The notes beneath the pieces are model-generated. The model was not told the DNA's origin. It saw nothing but the letters and a program-made list of their open reading frames with translations, and made no database searches. Positions 9,035-18,412 of a stretch of 64,000 nucleotides of DNA are shown in pieces; position 1 is the first letter of the stretch; every line of letters begins with the position of its first letter. Made by a program: the position numbers and the translations under genes. The DNA is from Candidatus Thiodictyon syntrophicum (GTDB lineage: Bacteria; Pseudomonadota; Gammaproteobacteria; Chromatiales; Chromatiaceae): NCBI RefSeq assembly GCF_002813775.1, contig NZ_CP020370.1:2319501-2383500 (forward strand). Direction: 5' to 3'.

Positions 9035-9360
9035 ATTTTTCTTCCTCCGGATCGAGCGTCGTTTTCGTCCAGAGGCGCCCAACCATAGCCCAGATCCGCC
9101 TCCTGATGGATGTGCGTTTCGTCGAGATAGATCAGCAGCGGGGGCTCTCTGGCCCTAAGGTGCGCTGCAGGAGGGTCTGGAGTTGCGCGACGAACGCTTC
9201 GCGGGCGGCGGTCGTGGCCCGGTTGAGCAGCGCCTTGGCCTTCTTCCAGGAGAACCCCAGCCGTTTGAGCGCCTGACGGACCGTTTCACGACTGACGCAG
9301 CGCTGAAGGCGCGTCTCGATCCAGGCCACGAGGCGCTTGAGGGTCCAGCGCGGCGGGGCA
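9035..9360 (-). mobile_element. IS630-family transposase remnant
   Basis: On the minus strand, residues WTLKRLVAWIETRLQ and VSRETVRQALKRLGFSWKK are the helix-turn-helix region of IS630-family transposases. After a frameshift around 9150-9165, the next frame reads LLIYLDETHIHQEADLGYGW, the first part of the DDE catalytic domain (the DE of LDETH). The N-terminus before 9360 and everything after the DETH region are missing. It is a dead fragment at the left edge of the island. Confidence 0.85.
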
Positions 9361-9452
9361 GTGTGTTGCGCAAGTTCCTACGTATCCCGCGCTGGGCGCG
9401 GTTTAGTGCATATTTTCGGCGGTTTTGGTCAAGAACCACTCCTTCGATCTGG

Positions 9453-9482
9453 CTGCACCGGCCAGCAGGCGCGCGGTATAAT
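9453..9482 (+). promoter_or_regulatory. Putative sigma-70 promoter for the left plus-strand arm
   Basis: A perfect -10 box TATAAT lies at 9477-9482 in otherwise GC-rich DNA. A poor -35 candidate CTGCAC at 9453-9458 is 18 nt away. It would start transcription of the large helical protein gene and the two genes after it. Confidence 0.5.
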
Positions 9483-9579
9483 CGGCCTACGGTGCTTGCG
9501 ACTTGGCCATGCGTCGATGCTTTTACCAACGCCCGGAGTCTCGGCCATCCTTGATGTTGCACCGCAACATTCCGGCGGC

Positions 9580-12500
9580 ATGTGCATATTGCGCGCTGAA
9601 ACACCGCTGGCCGCCGAACAGGGCTGGCTGCGGGAGTTGACGTTATGGCTTACTTACGAGGAGTTGCCCGCGGCTGACTCCAACAGCTTACACAATCAGG
9701 ACATCTGGTCGTGTTTCGAGTGGCGGGACTTCTTCTGCATTGCACGGATCGGGCGGTGGGTCGCTGGCGATGAACACCCATCGACGCGCGCGCATCTGCG
9801 GCTCTGGCTGCGGGAAGCGATCGGGCCGGGCTGCGATCCGGGCGTGTTGATCGGACAGTCCGGAGCCTTTCCGCTGGACGACCAGGCGCCGGCAAACGTG
9901 ACCGATGAGGGTACTTGGCCCGACTCGGATACCCTGACCATCCTCAGAACCCGGCGTCGTGCTGCGATTTCTCTGCTGGCCTGTCTGCTGCAAGCACGCG
10001 AGGAAGGTCGGGTGCTGGCGGTTGCGGCCGAGCCCGCCCAACTCAGGGCAGATGCCGATCTCCAGCGACTGATCCTGGTCGCACGCGCGGCCTTGCCAAG
10101 AACATGGAAAATGTCATTGCGCCTTCGCCTTTTCACGCTGGTCCCTGGGCTGTTCATCCGCCGGGAGCGCGCGGGACTGATTGCCATTCCGGAGCACCTC
10201 GCGCGTTCCGCGCTTGCAGCCGATAAGTCGGTATTCATCGCCGATGCCGACGGGATGCCACGGTTCCAACAACAGCTGCGCCCCGACGTCCTCGCCTATT
10301 CCCAGGCGCTCATTGAGCAAACGCTGACGCTGCCGACGGGCCTCCTGGCCTATGGGAACCGCTGCGACTGGGGCAATGCCGACCAATGCACGGACTGGGC
10401 AGCCCAGACCAGAAATCTGCCGCTTTGCTACCGTCTGGCCGAGGGGCTGCGACGTGATGATCAGCGCAATCTGGAAGGGCTGTTCCGGGTCGTCATCTTC
10501 AATGCTGCCCTTGCCGATGCGGCAATACCGTGGGAACAGCTGGTGAGCGTCGCGGAATGGCGACGTTTCCCTGCTGCCGCGCTTGGGGATTTCGTATTGT
10601 TGGAGCCGTCAAGCCTGAATCCCGGCGCGCGCCGACTACAGTCGGTGTTGGAACAGGTTCTCATCGAGCATGGGTGGCAGATTGATGCAGCACCGCAAGC
10701 AGTAGCACCGCAACGCCTGCTTGCACTGGCGATCCACCGGCCAGCGCTGATCGGGGCCGAGCTGCGGCGCAAGTTGGTGGCAGGTACCGATCTTGACGCC
10801 ATTTTCGGAATTGCGCCTCCGGATGCGTTGATCCTGTCCGGGGTACTCGGGACCTTTCTCGCGGTACACCCGAGTGTTGGACCCGCCGTGGTGCAAAATG
10901 CGCGCGCGAAAGCCTGGCTGCCGACGCTGCTGCAGTCCGTCGGGACGGGCATCCTTGATCTTTCGGGATGGGGTAGCTTCTATCTGAGCTCCGCTGATTC
11001 TGAGGAGTTGCTCGCCTTGGCCGAAGACATCGCGGTGCGGCCGGAGGCGGCAGCGGCATGGTGTCCCTTCATCGGCGAATTGGTTGCCAGATTGCAGTCT
11101 TCAGCAACGCTCGACCCGAGAACCTTGGCGAGGGTCGCACGGAGACTCATCACCGCCGTGGTGCCGACGCTGTCGCCCCAGACCTATTTGGTACTGCTGG
11201 ATCTGCTCACGGCTGCCGAGGAGAGCGCGGACGAGGTCGAGCCCTTGGGCGATTGCTTCGCAAGAGCACTCGAACAAGCCGATGACGAGTCCCGGCCTGC
11301 CATGGTCGATGCGCTCCTCGCGGCGTCCGGGCGGACCATGGATGCGCGGATGCTGATCGGTGCCGACGGTGATCTACGCATCCCGCTTGATCCGGTGATC
11401 GCCGCGCGCCTGCTGGATCAGGAAAGGCTGACCGAGACGCTGTCGGTCGTTGGCCTGCTCGGGCTCTTGAGAGCACTGCCTGAGAGCGGCGACCGCGCGG
11501 CGCAACTGGTGAGGTTCATCGATCAACGCTGCGAGAGCCGGATGGACGAGACGATCACAGGGTTGATCGCTTCCGGCCTGTGGGATTTCTGGATCGCGCA
11601 CACCCAGCTTGACGACCAGAGTCGGCGCCAGTGCGCCGTCGCCTGGCTACAAGCGGCGGTCTGGGACAGTGCGACTGCGCCCCAGCCGACGCTGGAGGGC
11701 TGGCGACTGGCACTGGCCGTAGTCCGCGAGCCGGGCCTTGATGAGGGTGACCTACCGCGCCTAAGGGTAGATCGTCCCCAAAGGGGGAGCCACGGCTGGC
11801 CGCGCGTGCGTTGTTTCGAGCCGGAACAGATCGCCGACTTGGCGGGACTCTGTGCGAACGCGGGCGCCTTGGCGCGCCTCCTGGAACTCGTCGAGGGTGC
11901 CGAAATGCCGTTCGATCTCGGGGACGTTGCGGTCTTCATCGCCGAACATGCCGCGGGACAGGAAATTGCCGGACCAATGCTGCGATGGCTCGCGACCGGG
12001 CCTTCCGCACGCCAAGTCCCGCTCACACTGGACGAATCGGCGCTCCTGCTCGCGCGCTGTGGCCGACGCCGGGAGCGCGCGCTGGCGGCGCGCCGACGCT
12101 CGCTGGTCTCGGCGCTCATGCACGCCCCGAAGGAGGTGCTGGCACTGGCCGAAGAATTGCCGACAGAGGCCCGGATGGCGTGGCATCATGATCTGCGACG
12201 CTGGGTGGCCGCTCGCATCCAGGAGCCAACCGCCTGCCGCCCGATCCTTGAGACCCTCGAAGGAGCGGATTTGCCCGAGGCGAACGCGGCGTCATTCCCG
12301 AGGCGTCGGGCCGCTCTGCGTCTCGCCGAGCAGGGATTTACCCATGTGGCCGCCTTTCTTGACGCTGGGTACGAGGTGGATCTCGCCGCAGAGGGAACCC
12401 TTGCCGCCCTGGTGCCCAGGTTACCGGGCGCGATCGGCCGTCGTCTGGACTGGTCGCCGATCGCCGACCTGCTGCAGGATACCGGGGCACACGACGCAAA

Positions 12501-12951
12501 CACATCGATCCGGCGCTCGCTGACCACCCATCCGCTGCGGTTGCTTGCCGCGCGGCTTGCCGACCGCCGCAGCCCGATGCCCGAGGAACCGCTCCTGTTG
12601 CTGGAAGACCTGTTTAGGGCCGCTCAACAGCGTCCGGAGCTGCTCGCGCCGAGTCATGCGCAGCCAGGCGAAGCGTACCCGAGCGAGATCGCCGCAGTGC
12701 ATATGGCAGCGGTGCTGTTGCCGACTCTCGGGATCGCTGGGATCGGCAGGCTGTTTCTCGTGTCCGTACCAGCGCCTTGGCGCGATGATCGCGGCTGGAT
12801 CGCCAGCCTGCGCGGTGGACTGGCGAATGCTTTGACGGGTATTCCGTGGCGTCGCGCGTGCGAGCGGATGAGCGTCGTCGACGCGCTGCTCTATGCCCAC
12901 GCCACTGCCTGGAATCCGGGCGCTGGGCCGGGCCTCGCCCGCTCAATCTGA
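9580..12951 (+). CDS. 1123-aa helical protein, possible GTPase-associated (GAP1-like) component
   Basis: No named family is certain. There is no signal peptide or membrane helix. The first 250 residues alternate strands and helices (LRELTLWLTYEEL, LPRTWKMSLRLRLFT); the rest is almost wholly alpha-helical, like stacked HEAT-type repeats. The LPRTWKMSLRLRLFT segment after a position scan of a variable loop recalls the LPPELxxRLSFTT region of GTPase-associated protein 1 families, which work with a GTPase in NTP-dependent conflict systems; a GTPase is encoded on the opposite arm. That link is inference. ATG 9580 is chosen because the composition becomes protein-like there; ATG 9517 in the same frame is an alternative, and neither has a good ribosome site. 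It leads a three-gene unit. Confidence 0.45.
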   Translation: MCILRAETPLAAEQGWLRELTLWLTYEELPAADSNSLHNQDIWSCFEWRDFFCIARIGRWVAGDEHPSTRAHLRLWLREAIGPGCDPGVLIGQSGAFPLDDQAPANVTDEGTWPDSDTLTILRTRRRAAISLLACLLQAREEGRVLAVAAEPAQLRADADLQRLILVARAALPRTWKMSLRLRLFTLVPGLFIRRERAGLIAIPEHLARSALAADKSVFIADADGMPRFQQQLRPDVLAYSQALIEQTLTLPTGLLAYGNRCDWGNADQCTDWAAQTRNLPLCYRLAEGLRRDDQRNLEGLFRVVIFNAALADAAIPWEQLVSVAEWRRFPAAALGDFVLLEPSSLNPGARRLQSVLEQVLIEHGWQIDAAPQAVAPQRLLALAIHRPALIGAELRRKLVAGTDLDAIFGIAPPDALILSGVLGTFLAVHPSVGPAVVQNARAKAWLPTLLQSVGTGILDLSGWGSFYLSSADSEELLALAEDIAVRPEAAAAWCPFIGELVARLQSSATLDPRTLARVARRLITAVVPTLSPQTYLVLLDLLTAAEESADEVEPLGDCFARALEQADDESRPAMVDALLAASGRTMDARMLIGADGDLRIPLDPVIAARLLDQERLTETLSVVGLLGLLRALPESGDRAAQLVRFIDQRCESRMDETITGLIASGLWDFWIAHTQLDDQSRRQCAVAWLQAAVWDSATAPQPTLEGWRLALAVVREPGLDEGDLPRLRVDRPQRGSHGWPRVRCFEPEQIADLAGLCANAGALARLLELVEGAEMPFDLGDVAVFIAEHAAGQEIAGPMLRWLATGPSARQVPLTLDESALLLARCGRRRERALAARRRSLVSALMHAPKEVLALAEELPTEARMAWHHDLRRWVAARIQEPTACRPILETLEGADLPEANAASFPRRRAALRLAEQGFTHVAAFLDAGYEVDLAAEGTLAALVPRLPGAIGRRLDWSPIADLLQDTGAHDANTSIRRSLTTHPLRLLAARLADRRSPMPEEPLLLLEDLFRAAQQRPELLAPSHAQPGEAYPSEIAAVHMAAVLLPTLGIAGIGRLFLVSVPAPWRDDRGWIASLRGGLANALTGIPWRRACERMSVVDALLYAHATAWNPGAGPGLARSI

Positions 12952-13039
12952 CTCCCGGTTGCGCGGTAGGGCTCTCCCGCCGCCATCGATCCGAAAATTG
13001 GGTTACTATGTGAGCGCAATGCCAGTGGGAGCAGCTTCA

Positions 13040-13783
13040 ATGTACGATCCGCTGACCCTTTATTCGCCGCCGGGGATTGCGGATGCGGCGGTCTTTCGCT
13101 TCACCCTGGCTACGACGCCGGCGAGTCAGGATCCTGCCGTATCGGCGGTGTTGATCGGCTACACACCGCAACCGCCCGCCGCCCCGCTGCTTGAGGGGAT
13201 CGCGGAGCGCGTGGCCTTGTTCTCCGGTGATCCGAGCGAACGGGCCGTGATCCTGGACCTGGCGGCCGCCCTCGAGGCGATCGTCGGACCTTTGCTGTTG
13301 CTCTTGGTTATCCCGCGAGGTGCCGCGGCATCGGTCACGCTCTGGCCCTCCGCCGGGTTTGCTCAGCCGTCGGCGCGGGCGCTACGGATCGCGCCGAACG
13401 AGGATGGCTTCGTCGCGGTCCAGCCATCCGAACCGGTCCCCATTGGAGCCCGCGAACACCTCGTGGTACCTTTAACCATGGCCGCCGAGGAGGCCCTTGC
13501 GACTTGGTACGACCGATTGAACGGGTTCGCGCCGGAGCTGCGCCAGTTGTTGCTGGTCACCCTCGCGAGCCCGGCGATCGACGTGCGGCTCGACCGTATC
13601 GAGGCCAGCATGGCGACACTGGCCGCCGGCATCGGGGGGCCGACCGCGGCCCCGCGGCCTTCGCCAAGGCCGTCCACCCGCGCCTGGGGACCGCGCTGGG
13701 CGGTACTGGCGGCCTTCATCGGCGCATTGCTCGGTGCGATGGTGGGCTCGTGGTTACAGGGCCAGTTCCCTGGATTGCGCTAG
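13040..13783 (+). CDS. Unknown protein with C-terminal membrane anchor
   Basis: A 247-aa protein, probably tail-anchored. Residues 1-180 are a soluble domain without recognised motifs. A Pro/Ser linker follows, then one membrane helix (WAVLAAFIGALLGAMVGSWL) close to the C-terminus, placing the N-terminal domain in the cytoplasm. A helix of the pattern DVRLDRIEASMATLAAGI just before the linker could form a short coiled coil. ATG 13040 is preferred over ATG 13019 because GGGAG lies 10 nt before it. It sits between the large helical protein and the vWA protein and may fix them to the inner membrane. Confidence 0.55.
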   Translation: MYDPLTLYSPPGIADAAVFRFTLATTPASQDPAVSAVLIGYTPQPPAAPLLEGIAERVALFSGDPSERAVILDLAAALEAIVGPLLLLLVIPRGAAASVTLWPSAGFAQPSARALRIAPNEDGFVAVQPSEPVPIGAREHLVVPLTMAAEEALATWYDRLNGFAPELRQLLLVTLASPAIDVRLDRIEASMATLAAGIGGPTAAPRPSPRPSTRAWGPRWAVLAAFIGALLGAMVGSWLQGQFPGLR

Positions 13784-13915
13784 CGCTGCGTCCGACGGTT
13801 CTGGTGGGGGCGGTGCACTCCGGCAACGTTGGTTACCGGCGTGGATCGAATCCACAGCTTCGGGCGGCGCCGGATCGAACAGAATCAACAGGCAGCAGCG
13901 ACGCGGCAATAACGC

Positions 13916-15064
13916 ATGATTACCATCACCGGCCTTGACGGCCAGACCTACCAGCCCATCGATCTGAGCTTCTCCCTTGAAGCACCGGGCGAGCGTGCGG
14001 TGGTGCTTGTGGCCGCGCTGCCGGGCAGCGGCCCCGTGCAATTCGCCGTGAACGATGATGAGCGCCATCAGCGGTTTCTGGTCGAGGTGCCGTTCCCGCG
14101 CAGTGACGAGGTCAGCGAATCGAGGCGGTTGTGGCTTCGCATCGACGAGGCAAACCGGATTCGCGTCGAGGCGGACGCAGGGACGCGGCTCCTGATTCTG
14201 CCCGCGCGCGCGCCCCTCCCGGCCAACTACCTATCCCCGGTCGCTGCGCCAGCGGCGATCGACATGGCGATCCTGCTCGACGGCACCTCCCGGCTGTTGC
14301 GCAGCCACAGGCAAGAGGGCGCCGACCCGGCCACGGGTTGGCAGGCGCATATCGATCAACTGGCCGTGCTGGCGGCTGCCCTGGTGGACGGCGTGGCGCG
14401 CGCCCGCTTTCGTGTCCTCGCCTACGGCGATCATCCGCTGTCGGACATTCTTGCGGACGATCTTAAGAGCGCTTACGTCCTCTTCCCGCCGGACCCGGAC
14501 GTGCGCCGCCACTTCACGCCATTCACCGTGGATGCCTTGCGGAAGGCACTAAGCGAGGTTGTCGGTACGTCCGGGGGCGATTTCATCGACGCTTTAGGTG
14601 AGGCACTCGATGAGTGTGCCTTCGCGCTCCACTGGGACGACGCGACAACCACTCGTAGGGTGTTAGTCATCTCCGGCGAGTCGCCGGGCCTGACCCTGCT
14701 CGACGACAAGGCCGAGCTGCCCGCCGGGGCCAATGGCGTAGCTGGTCGCGCCGACATCGAGACACCCCTCGCGTATCTGCATCAATGCCGTGGGGTGGAG
14801 GTGCTCGCGATCTACCACGGCGCCCCGGCCCAACTGAAACTCGACGGGTCAGGACCCATCGCGACAGACATCCGGAGCATGCTGCAATACGCCGAGCGGC
14901 AGTTCATGGAGCAACTCGTCTGTAGCCCGCGCTTGGCCTGTACGGCCGTCGACTTCAACCCGGATGAACTGGCCAGTCATTGGCGGTCGCTGCGAATACC
15001 CATGCGTCGGTTTGCGGGGCCTGCCATCGTGACGGTGAACGGCGCCTCGGGTCGATCCGGCTGA
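13916..15064 (+). CDS. von Willebrand factor A (vWA) domain protein
   Basis: A 382-aa cytoplasmic protein. Residues 1-100 form a beta domain (ITITGLDGQTYQPIDLSFSL). A vWA-like Rossmann domain follows from about residue 118: IDMAILLDGTSRLLR at the MIDAS position (degenerate from DxSxS), GDFIDALGEALDECAF for the central helix, and RRVLVISGESPG for the fourth strand. Metal binding may be weak because the MIDAS is not canonical. vWA proteins commonly act as adaptors for MoxR-type AAA+ ATPases or GTPases, both encoded on the opposite arm. The downstream gene converges on it with only 91 bp between. Confidence 0.65.
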   Translation: MITITGLDGQTYQPIDLSFSLEAPGERAVVLVAALPGSGPVQFAVNDDERHQRFLVEVPFPRSDEVSESRRLWLRIDEANRIRVEADAGTRLLILPARAPLPANYLSPVAAPAAIDMAILLDGTSRLLRSHRQEGADPATGWQAHIDQLAVLAAALVDGVARARFRVLAYGDHPLSDILADDLKSAYVLFPPDPDVRRHFTPFTVDALRKALSEVVGTSGGDFIDALGEALDECAFALHWDDATTTRRVLVISGESPGLTLLDDKAELPAGANGVAGRADIETPLAYLHQCRGVEVLAIYHGAPAQLKLDGSGPIATDIRSMLQYAERQFMEQLVCSPRLACTAVDFNPDELASHWRSLRIPMRRFAGPAIVTVNGASGRSG

Positions 15065-15155
15065 CCCTCTGGTTCGGCGCAGAACCTAGCCTGATCGGGG
15101 GTTGCTGGAGCGGGGCAGTCAAACGAGCATCTTCGCCGGAACGCTCAGGCTTCAG

Positions 15156-16700
15156 TCATTGCTGCTCGTGAGGCACGCAGTCGGCCTGCTCAGGTGTTGT
15201 TAGCCCCGCCCGTTCGAGCCAGGCGCGGATCGGTTCCCGGACGCTGTGATCGCGACAGCGCAAACTGCGCCGGATCGCCTCCGTCGGCCCGGTACTCTCG
15301 TCCCAGTGGGTCGCCAGCCCCGTCTGCGGCGGCACCAGCACCGGGAAATAGAGCAGTGGTGGCACCCGAGTACCATCGGGCATTCTCAGCTGTGCGCGGA
15401 CCTCGGGATCGCTGACAGTGGCGAGCCCAAGGGCCGTCAGCACATCGACCTTGACCTGCCAGTGCTCGGCCTGCGCGGCGGGTGGTGGGTGATGGCTGAC
15501 GAAATCGATCCACCGGAGCAGCAGCGAGCCATAGGCGCCCAGCGCGGCCCGCAGCCGTTGGGCTGCATCCGCACTGGGGCCTCCGTCCAGGATCTCGATC
15601 AATTGATCCGGTTCGATCCAGCGGGCGTCCGTCCGCGCCGCGAACGTCCAGAGCCGTTTGATGGCCACCGGGGCCTCCGCCGGCGGTTGGGTCAGGGGCA
15701 GGTCGCGGACGGGCAGGCCGGATGTGCCCGCCCCGTCCCGGACAGCGGAATCCGCGTCTGCGCGCTGGTCGGCGTTCGCCTCCGCTGTCGGCGACGCGGA
15801 CCCGCCGAGCGGTGTTGGATCCGCCCGCAGCAGCGCTTGACCCAGTAACAATGCCCGTTCCCCTGCCGCCGAGAGGGACTCCTGCCCGGCGGTTGGCTGG
15901 GATCGAGTAGAGTCGGGGACAACGAGCAGATTCCAGCGCCGCTCCAGTTCTTCCCAGCGCGGCCTGCTCGAGACGAGCCCACCGGCGATGGCGCAACGGT
16001 CCGCGACCGCCCGGGGCAGGGGCAGCAGCAGGGCCGCGACGGCCTCAGGACTCAATGCCAAGGCGCTCGGCAACAGCGTCGCGCGGTCGCCGAGCAGGTT
16101 TCCGTAGGCCGCGGCGAGGTCGGCCTCGGTCAGCGCCGCGGCCAACGCGGACACACCGGATTGGATCGTTGCGCGCAGTTCATGTGCCGAAACGCTGATG
16201 TGGCCGTCGGCAGGGGCGGTGATCGCCAACCGATACCGCGTATCCACCCAGGCAGACTGTGGCGCGCGTTCCCACCAGACGGCATCGTCTCGCGCCCGCA
16301 ACAAGGGCAGCAGGGCCAGCGCGACCGCTGCCGCTGGTAAGGATGGATCGGATTCGGCAATCAGCACCTGCTTCTCGCTGAAGCCCCGCCGGCCGAAGGC
16401 GTCGATGGCCCGACTCGGATAGGTACAGAACGCGCACCAGCGGCCCTGCCAACCACGCCAGTGCCATGACCGTTCCGGCCGATCCTCGGCCCCGAGGTTC
16501 AGCGTGATCGCAAGGTCATCATCCGCAGGGAACCCTGGGCTCGTGGCGAGCCAGCGGTAGTCGGTCGTGGCGCCGGGCGCCTTACCCCAGACCCCGCAGG
16601 AGAACCGCAGCTCGAAGGTCAGCGCTGCCGAGAGACCCGCAAGCGCGGGCCAAGCCAGCAGGTCTAGGGCTGTGCCCCGGTGATCTGATCCAAGATCCAT
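15156..16700 (-). CDS. Unknown protein, GTPase-less sister of the adjacent GTPase protein
   Basis: A 514-aa protein, last gene of the minus arm. Its layout follows the N-terminal half of the GTPase protein just upstream: a WPALAG start motif, a beta domain with W-rich strands (SWHWRGWQGRW against AGFAWQVRQDRF), an AAAVALALLPLL helix, and a helical block with ADLAAAYGNLLGD matching DDLTALYAAILAG. It lacks the P-loop domain; the C-terminal half is instead a helical region after an acidic low-complexity linker. The start codon lies inside the upstream gene, overlapping by 37 nt, so translation is coupled. It probably arose by duplication and forms a complex with the GTPase. Confidence 0.55.
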   Translation of the reverse strand: MDLGSDHRGTALDLLAWPALAGLSAALTFELRFSCGVWGKAPGATTDYRWLATSPGFPADDDLAITLNLGAEDRPERSWHWRGWQGRWCAFCTYPSRAIDAFGRRGFSEKQVLIAESDPSLPAAAVALALLPLLRARDDAVWWERAPQSAWVDTRYRLAITAPADGHISVSAHELRATIQSGVSALAAALTEADLAAAYGNLLGDRATLLPSALALSPEAVAALLLPLPRAVADRCAIAGGLVSSRPRWEELERRWNLLVVPDSTRSQPTAGQESLSAAGERALLLGQALLRADPTPLGGSASPTAEANADQRADADSAVRDGAGTSGLPVRDLPLTQPPAEAPVAIKRLWTFAARTDARWIEPDQLIEILDGGPSADAAQRLRAALGAYGSLLLRWIDFVSHHPPPAAQAEHWQVKVDVLTALGLATVSDPEVRAQLRMPDGTRVPPLLYFPVLVPPQTGLATHWDESTGPTEAIRRSLRCRDHSVREPIRAWLERAGLTTPEQADCVPHEQQ

Positions 16701-18343
16701 TCAAAAGGCCGCTCCACATGGATGGTATTGGTGCCGGTCCACAGCGGACGTGGCGTCAGGTCATCGTCGTAGACCACCGTCGGTAACAGGATGCCGCAAC
16801 GCGGCCGGACGCCTACCGCCGAAATCGGGAAGAACGCCACTCGCGCAACGTTAGTCTGGATAAATTCCAGCGACCGCGCATAACGTGTTTTGAGCTTCTT
16901 GTCCTTGAGGACGTCGACGAATCCTTGCGGGTTCTCCCTGGCGTGCTGAACGTCGTCGAAGTCATTGAGCAACCGGTCGCACATGGAGATGCAAACGGCT
17001 AACGGGCGATCAGGATTCGGCGCCCCTTTCCCATAGAGGGTCGTGACGATCTGCCTGATATAGGGATCGGCGTCGGTCCGCTCCGGATCGATCAGCAGCA
17101 ATATCCCGTCGGTATCCTCCCGCAGTTTTGCCAGCAACGCCGATCCGGAGTCGCCATCGGTGCGCTGTCGACCTGCCGGGGCAAGATTTTCGTATTCCTT
17201 GCCGGCGCGATCTTCAACCACGATTCGCCAGCAGGGACCATCGTCCGTACGGCAGGCAATACATTCATAGCGTTCCGGAGTTTCGCTGGGGGTCGTCGCA
17301 TACGGAAACCGATTTGCATCGAAGGTCTTCCCGATGAAGAAGCTCTGATCGCCGGCTTCCTGCACGGCCGTGAAGGACCACGAGCGTACCGACGAATCAG
17401 GACGCGGGATACCCAGCAAGGCCATCATCAGCGTGGTCTTGCCGGCACCCGCGAGACCCCAGACGGCAATGCGGATATTGGGAACGGGGACGGGCCTGTC
17501 GCCCGCCTCGGCAAAGGCTGTCCGAGCAACCATACCGACATCGATGAGGCCAGGATCGCGTCGCCTGAGGGCCGCAACCAACTGACGCGCCCGCCACGCT
17601 TGCGGGTCTTGGCCCTGGTTGCGCGGCAACTGCCCCGGTTTGTCGACCGCGCCACAGACAATCACGCGCCAGTGTCCCTGCAATTTCATCGCGTCGAGGC
17701 CCCGTGACGGCAGCCAGCCGACCACTGAGAGGTCATCCGCGAGCGTCCGTTCCAAGGGCAGCAACAGCGCCAGGATCGCAAGCGCGGACAGGGGTTGCCG
17801 CTGATGACAGAACGGGACCCAGGGGTCGCCGGCCAGGATGGCCGCATAGAGTGCAGTCAAGTCGTCGTCGGTCAGAATCCGCAGCAGGTCCGCAATGCCA
17901 CTCTCCAACCGATCGGCCAATTGGTCGCGGTCAAGCTTGACGGACTCCGGCAATGCGGGCAGCGGCGACGACGGATCGACCCCATCGGGTCCGTCCGGCA
18001 CCGCCAGCCCCGCAAGCAAGGCGGCCGCGACCAAGGCCGCGGGCACACCCTCGGGCCGTCGGCAGATCAGCAAGTGTTTCCGCAGCCCCGGCGAACCTTC
18101 GTGAGCGGGCGCGAAGGCCATCGCTACAAACCGGTCCTGACGGACCTGCCACGCGAAGCCTGCCGCCGGTGCGTCTTCGGCGCCCAAGGGGAGGTCAAGG
18201 TCCAGTCCGGCCCCGACCGGGTCGAAGCCGCCGCGGCCATGCCAGCCCGCTCCGTCCCAAGACGCCCGCTGAACCGGCAACTCCAGTGGCGTATCCAGGC
18301 CGCGGCCAGCCAGCGCTGGCCAATCGGTCAGTCTCGTTACCAT
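16664..18343 (-). CDS. P-loop GTPase-like NTPase with N-terminal associated domain
   Basis: A 559-aa protein. Residues 1-285 are the domain shared with the downstream sister protein. Residues 290-559 form a P-loop NTPase: Walker A GLAGAGKTT (296-304), a VVEDRAGKEYENL segment in the switch II/DxxG position, LLLIDPERTD as the following strand, and CISMCDRL where small GTPases carry the NKxD/TKxD base-specificity motif. The motif order and the D in MCDRL favour a GTPase of the type found in GTPase-associated conflict systems. ATG 18343 is used; a TTG nine bases upstream is possible. Without transmembrane segments it should act in the cytoplasm, recruited by membrane partners of the same operon. 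Confidence 0.72.
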   Translation of the reverse strand: MVTRLTDWPALAGRGLDTPLELPVQRASWDGAGWHGRGGFDPVGAGLDLDLPLGAEDAPAAGFAWQVRQDRFVAMAFAPAHEGSPGLRKHLLICRRPEGVPAALVAAALLAGLAVPDGPDGVDPSSPLPALPESVKLDRDQLADRLESGIADLLRILTDDDLTALYAAILAGDPWVPFCHQRQPLSALAILALLLPLERTLADDLSVVGWLPSRGLDAMKLQGHWRVIVCGAVDKPGQLPRNQGQDPQAWRARQLVAALRRRDPGLIDVGMVARTAFAEAGDRPVPVPNIRIAVWGLAGAGKTTLMMALLGIPRPDSSVRSWSFTAVQEAGDQSFFIGKTFDANRFPYATTPSETPERYECIACRTDDGPCWRIVVEDRAGKEYENLAPAGRQRTDGDSGSALLAKLREDTDGILLLIDPERTDADPYIRQIVTTLYGKGAPNPDRPLAVCISMCDRLLNDFDDVQHARENPQGFVDVLKDKKLKTRYARSLEFIQTNVARVAFFPISAVGVRPRCGILLPTVVYDDDLTPRPLWTGTNTIHVERPFEWILDQITGAQP

Positions 18344-18412
18344 GATCGTCAACTCTGGTCGGTGGTCGGCATTGGTTAACTCCGTCTGAAATCCGGCTGT
18401 ATCGTGCCAGTC

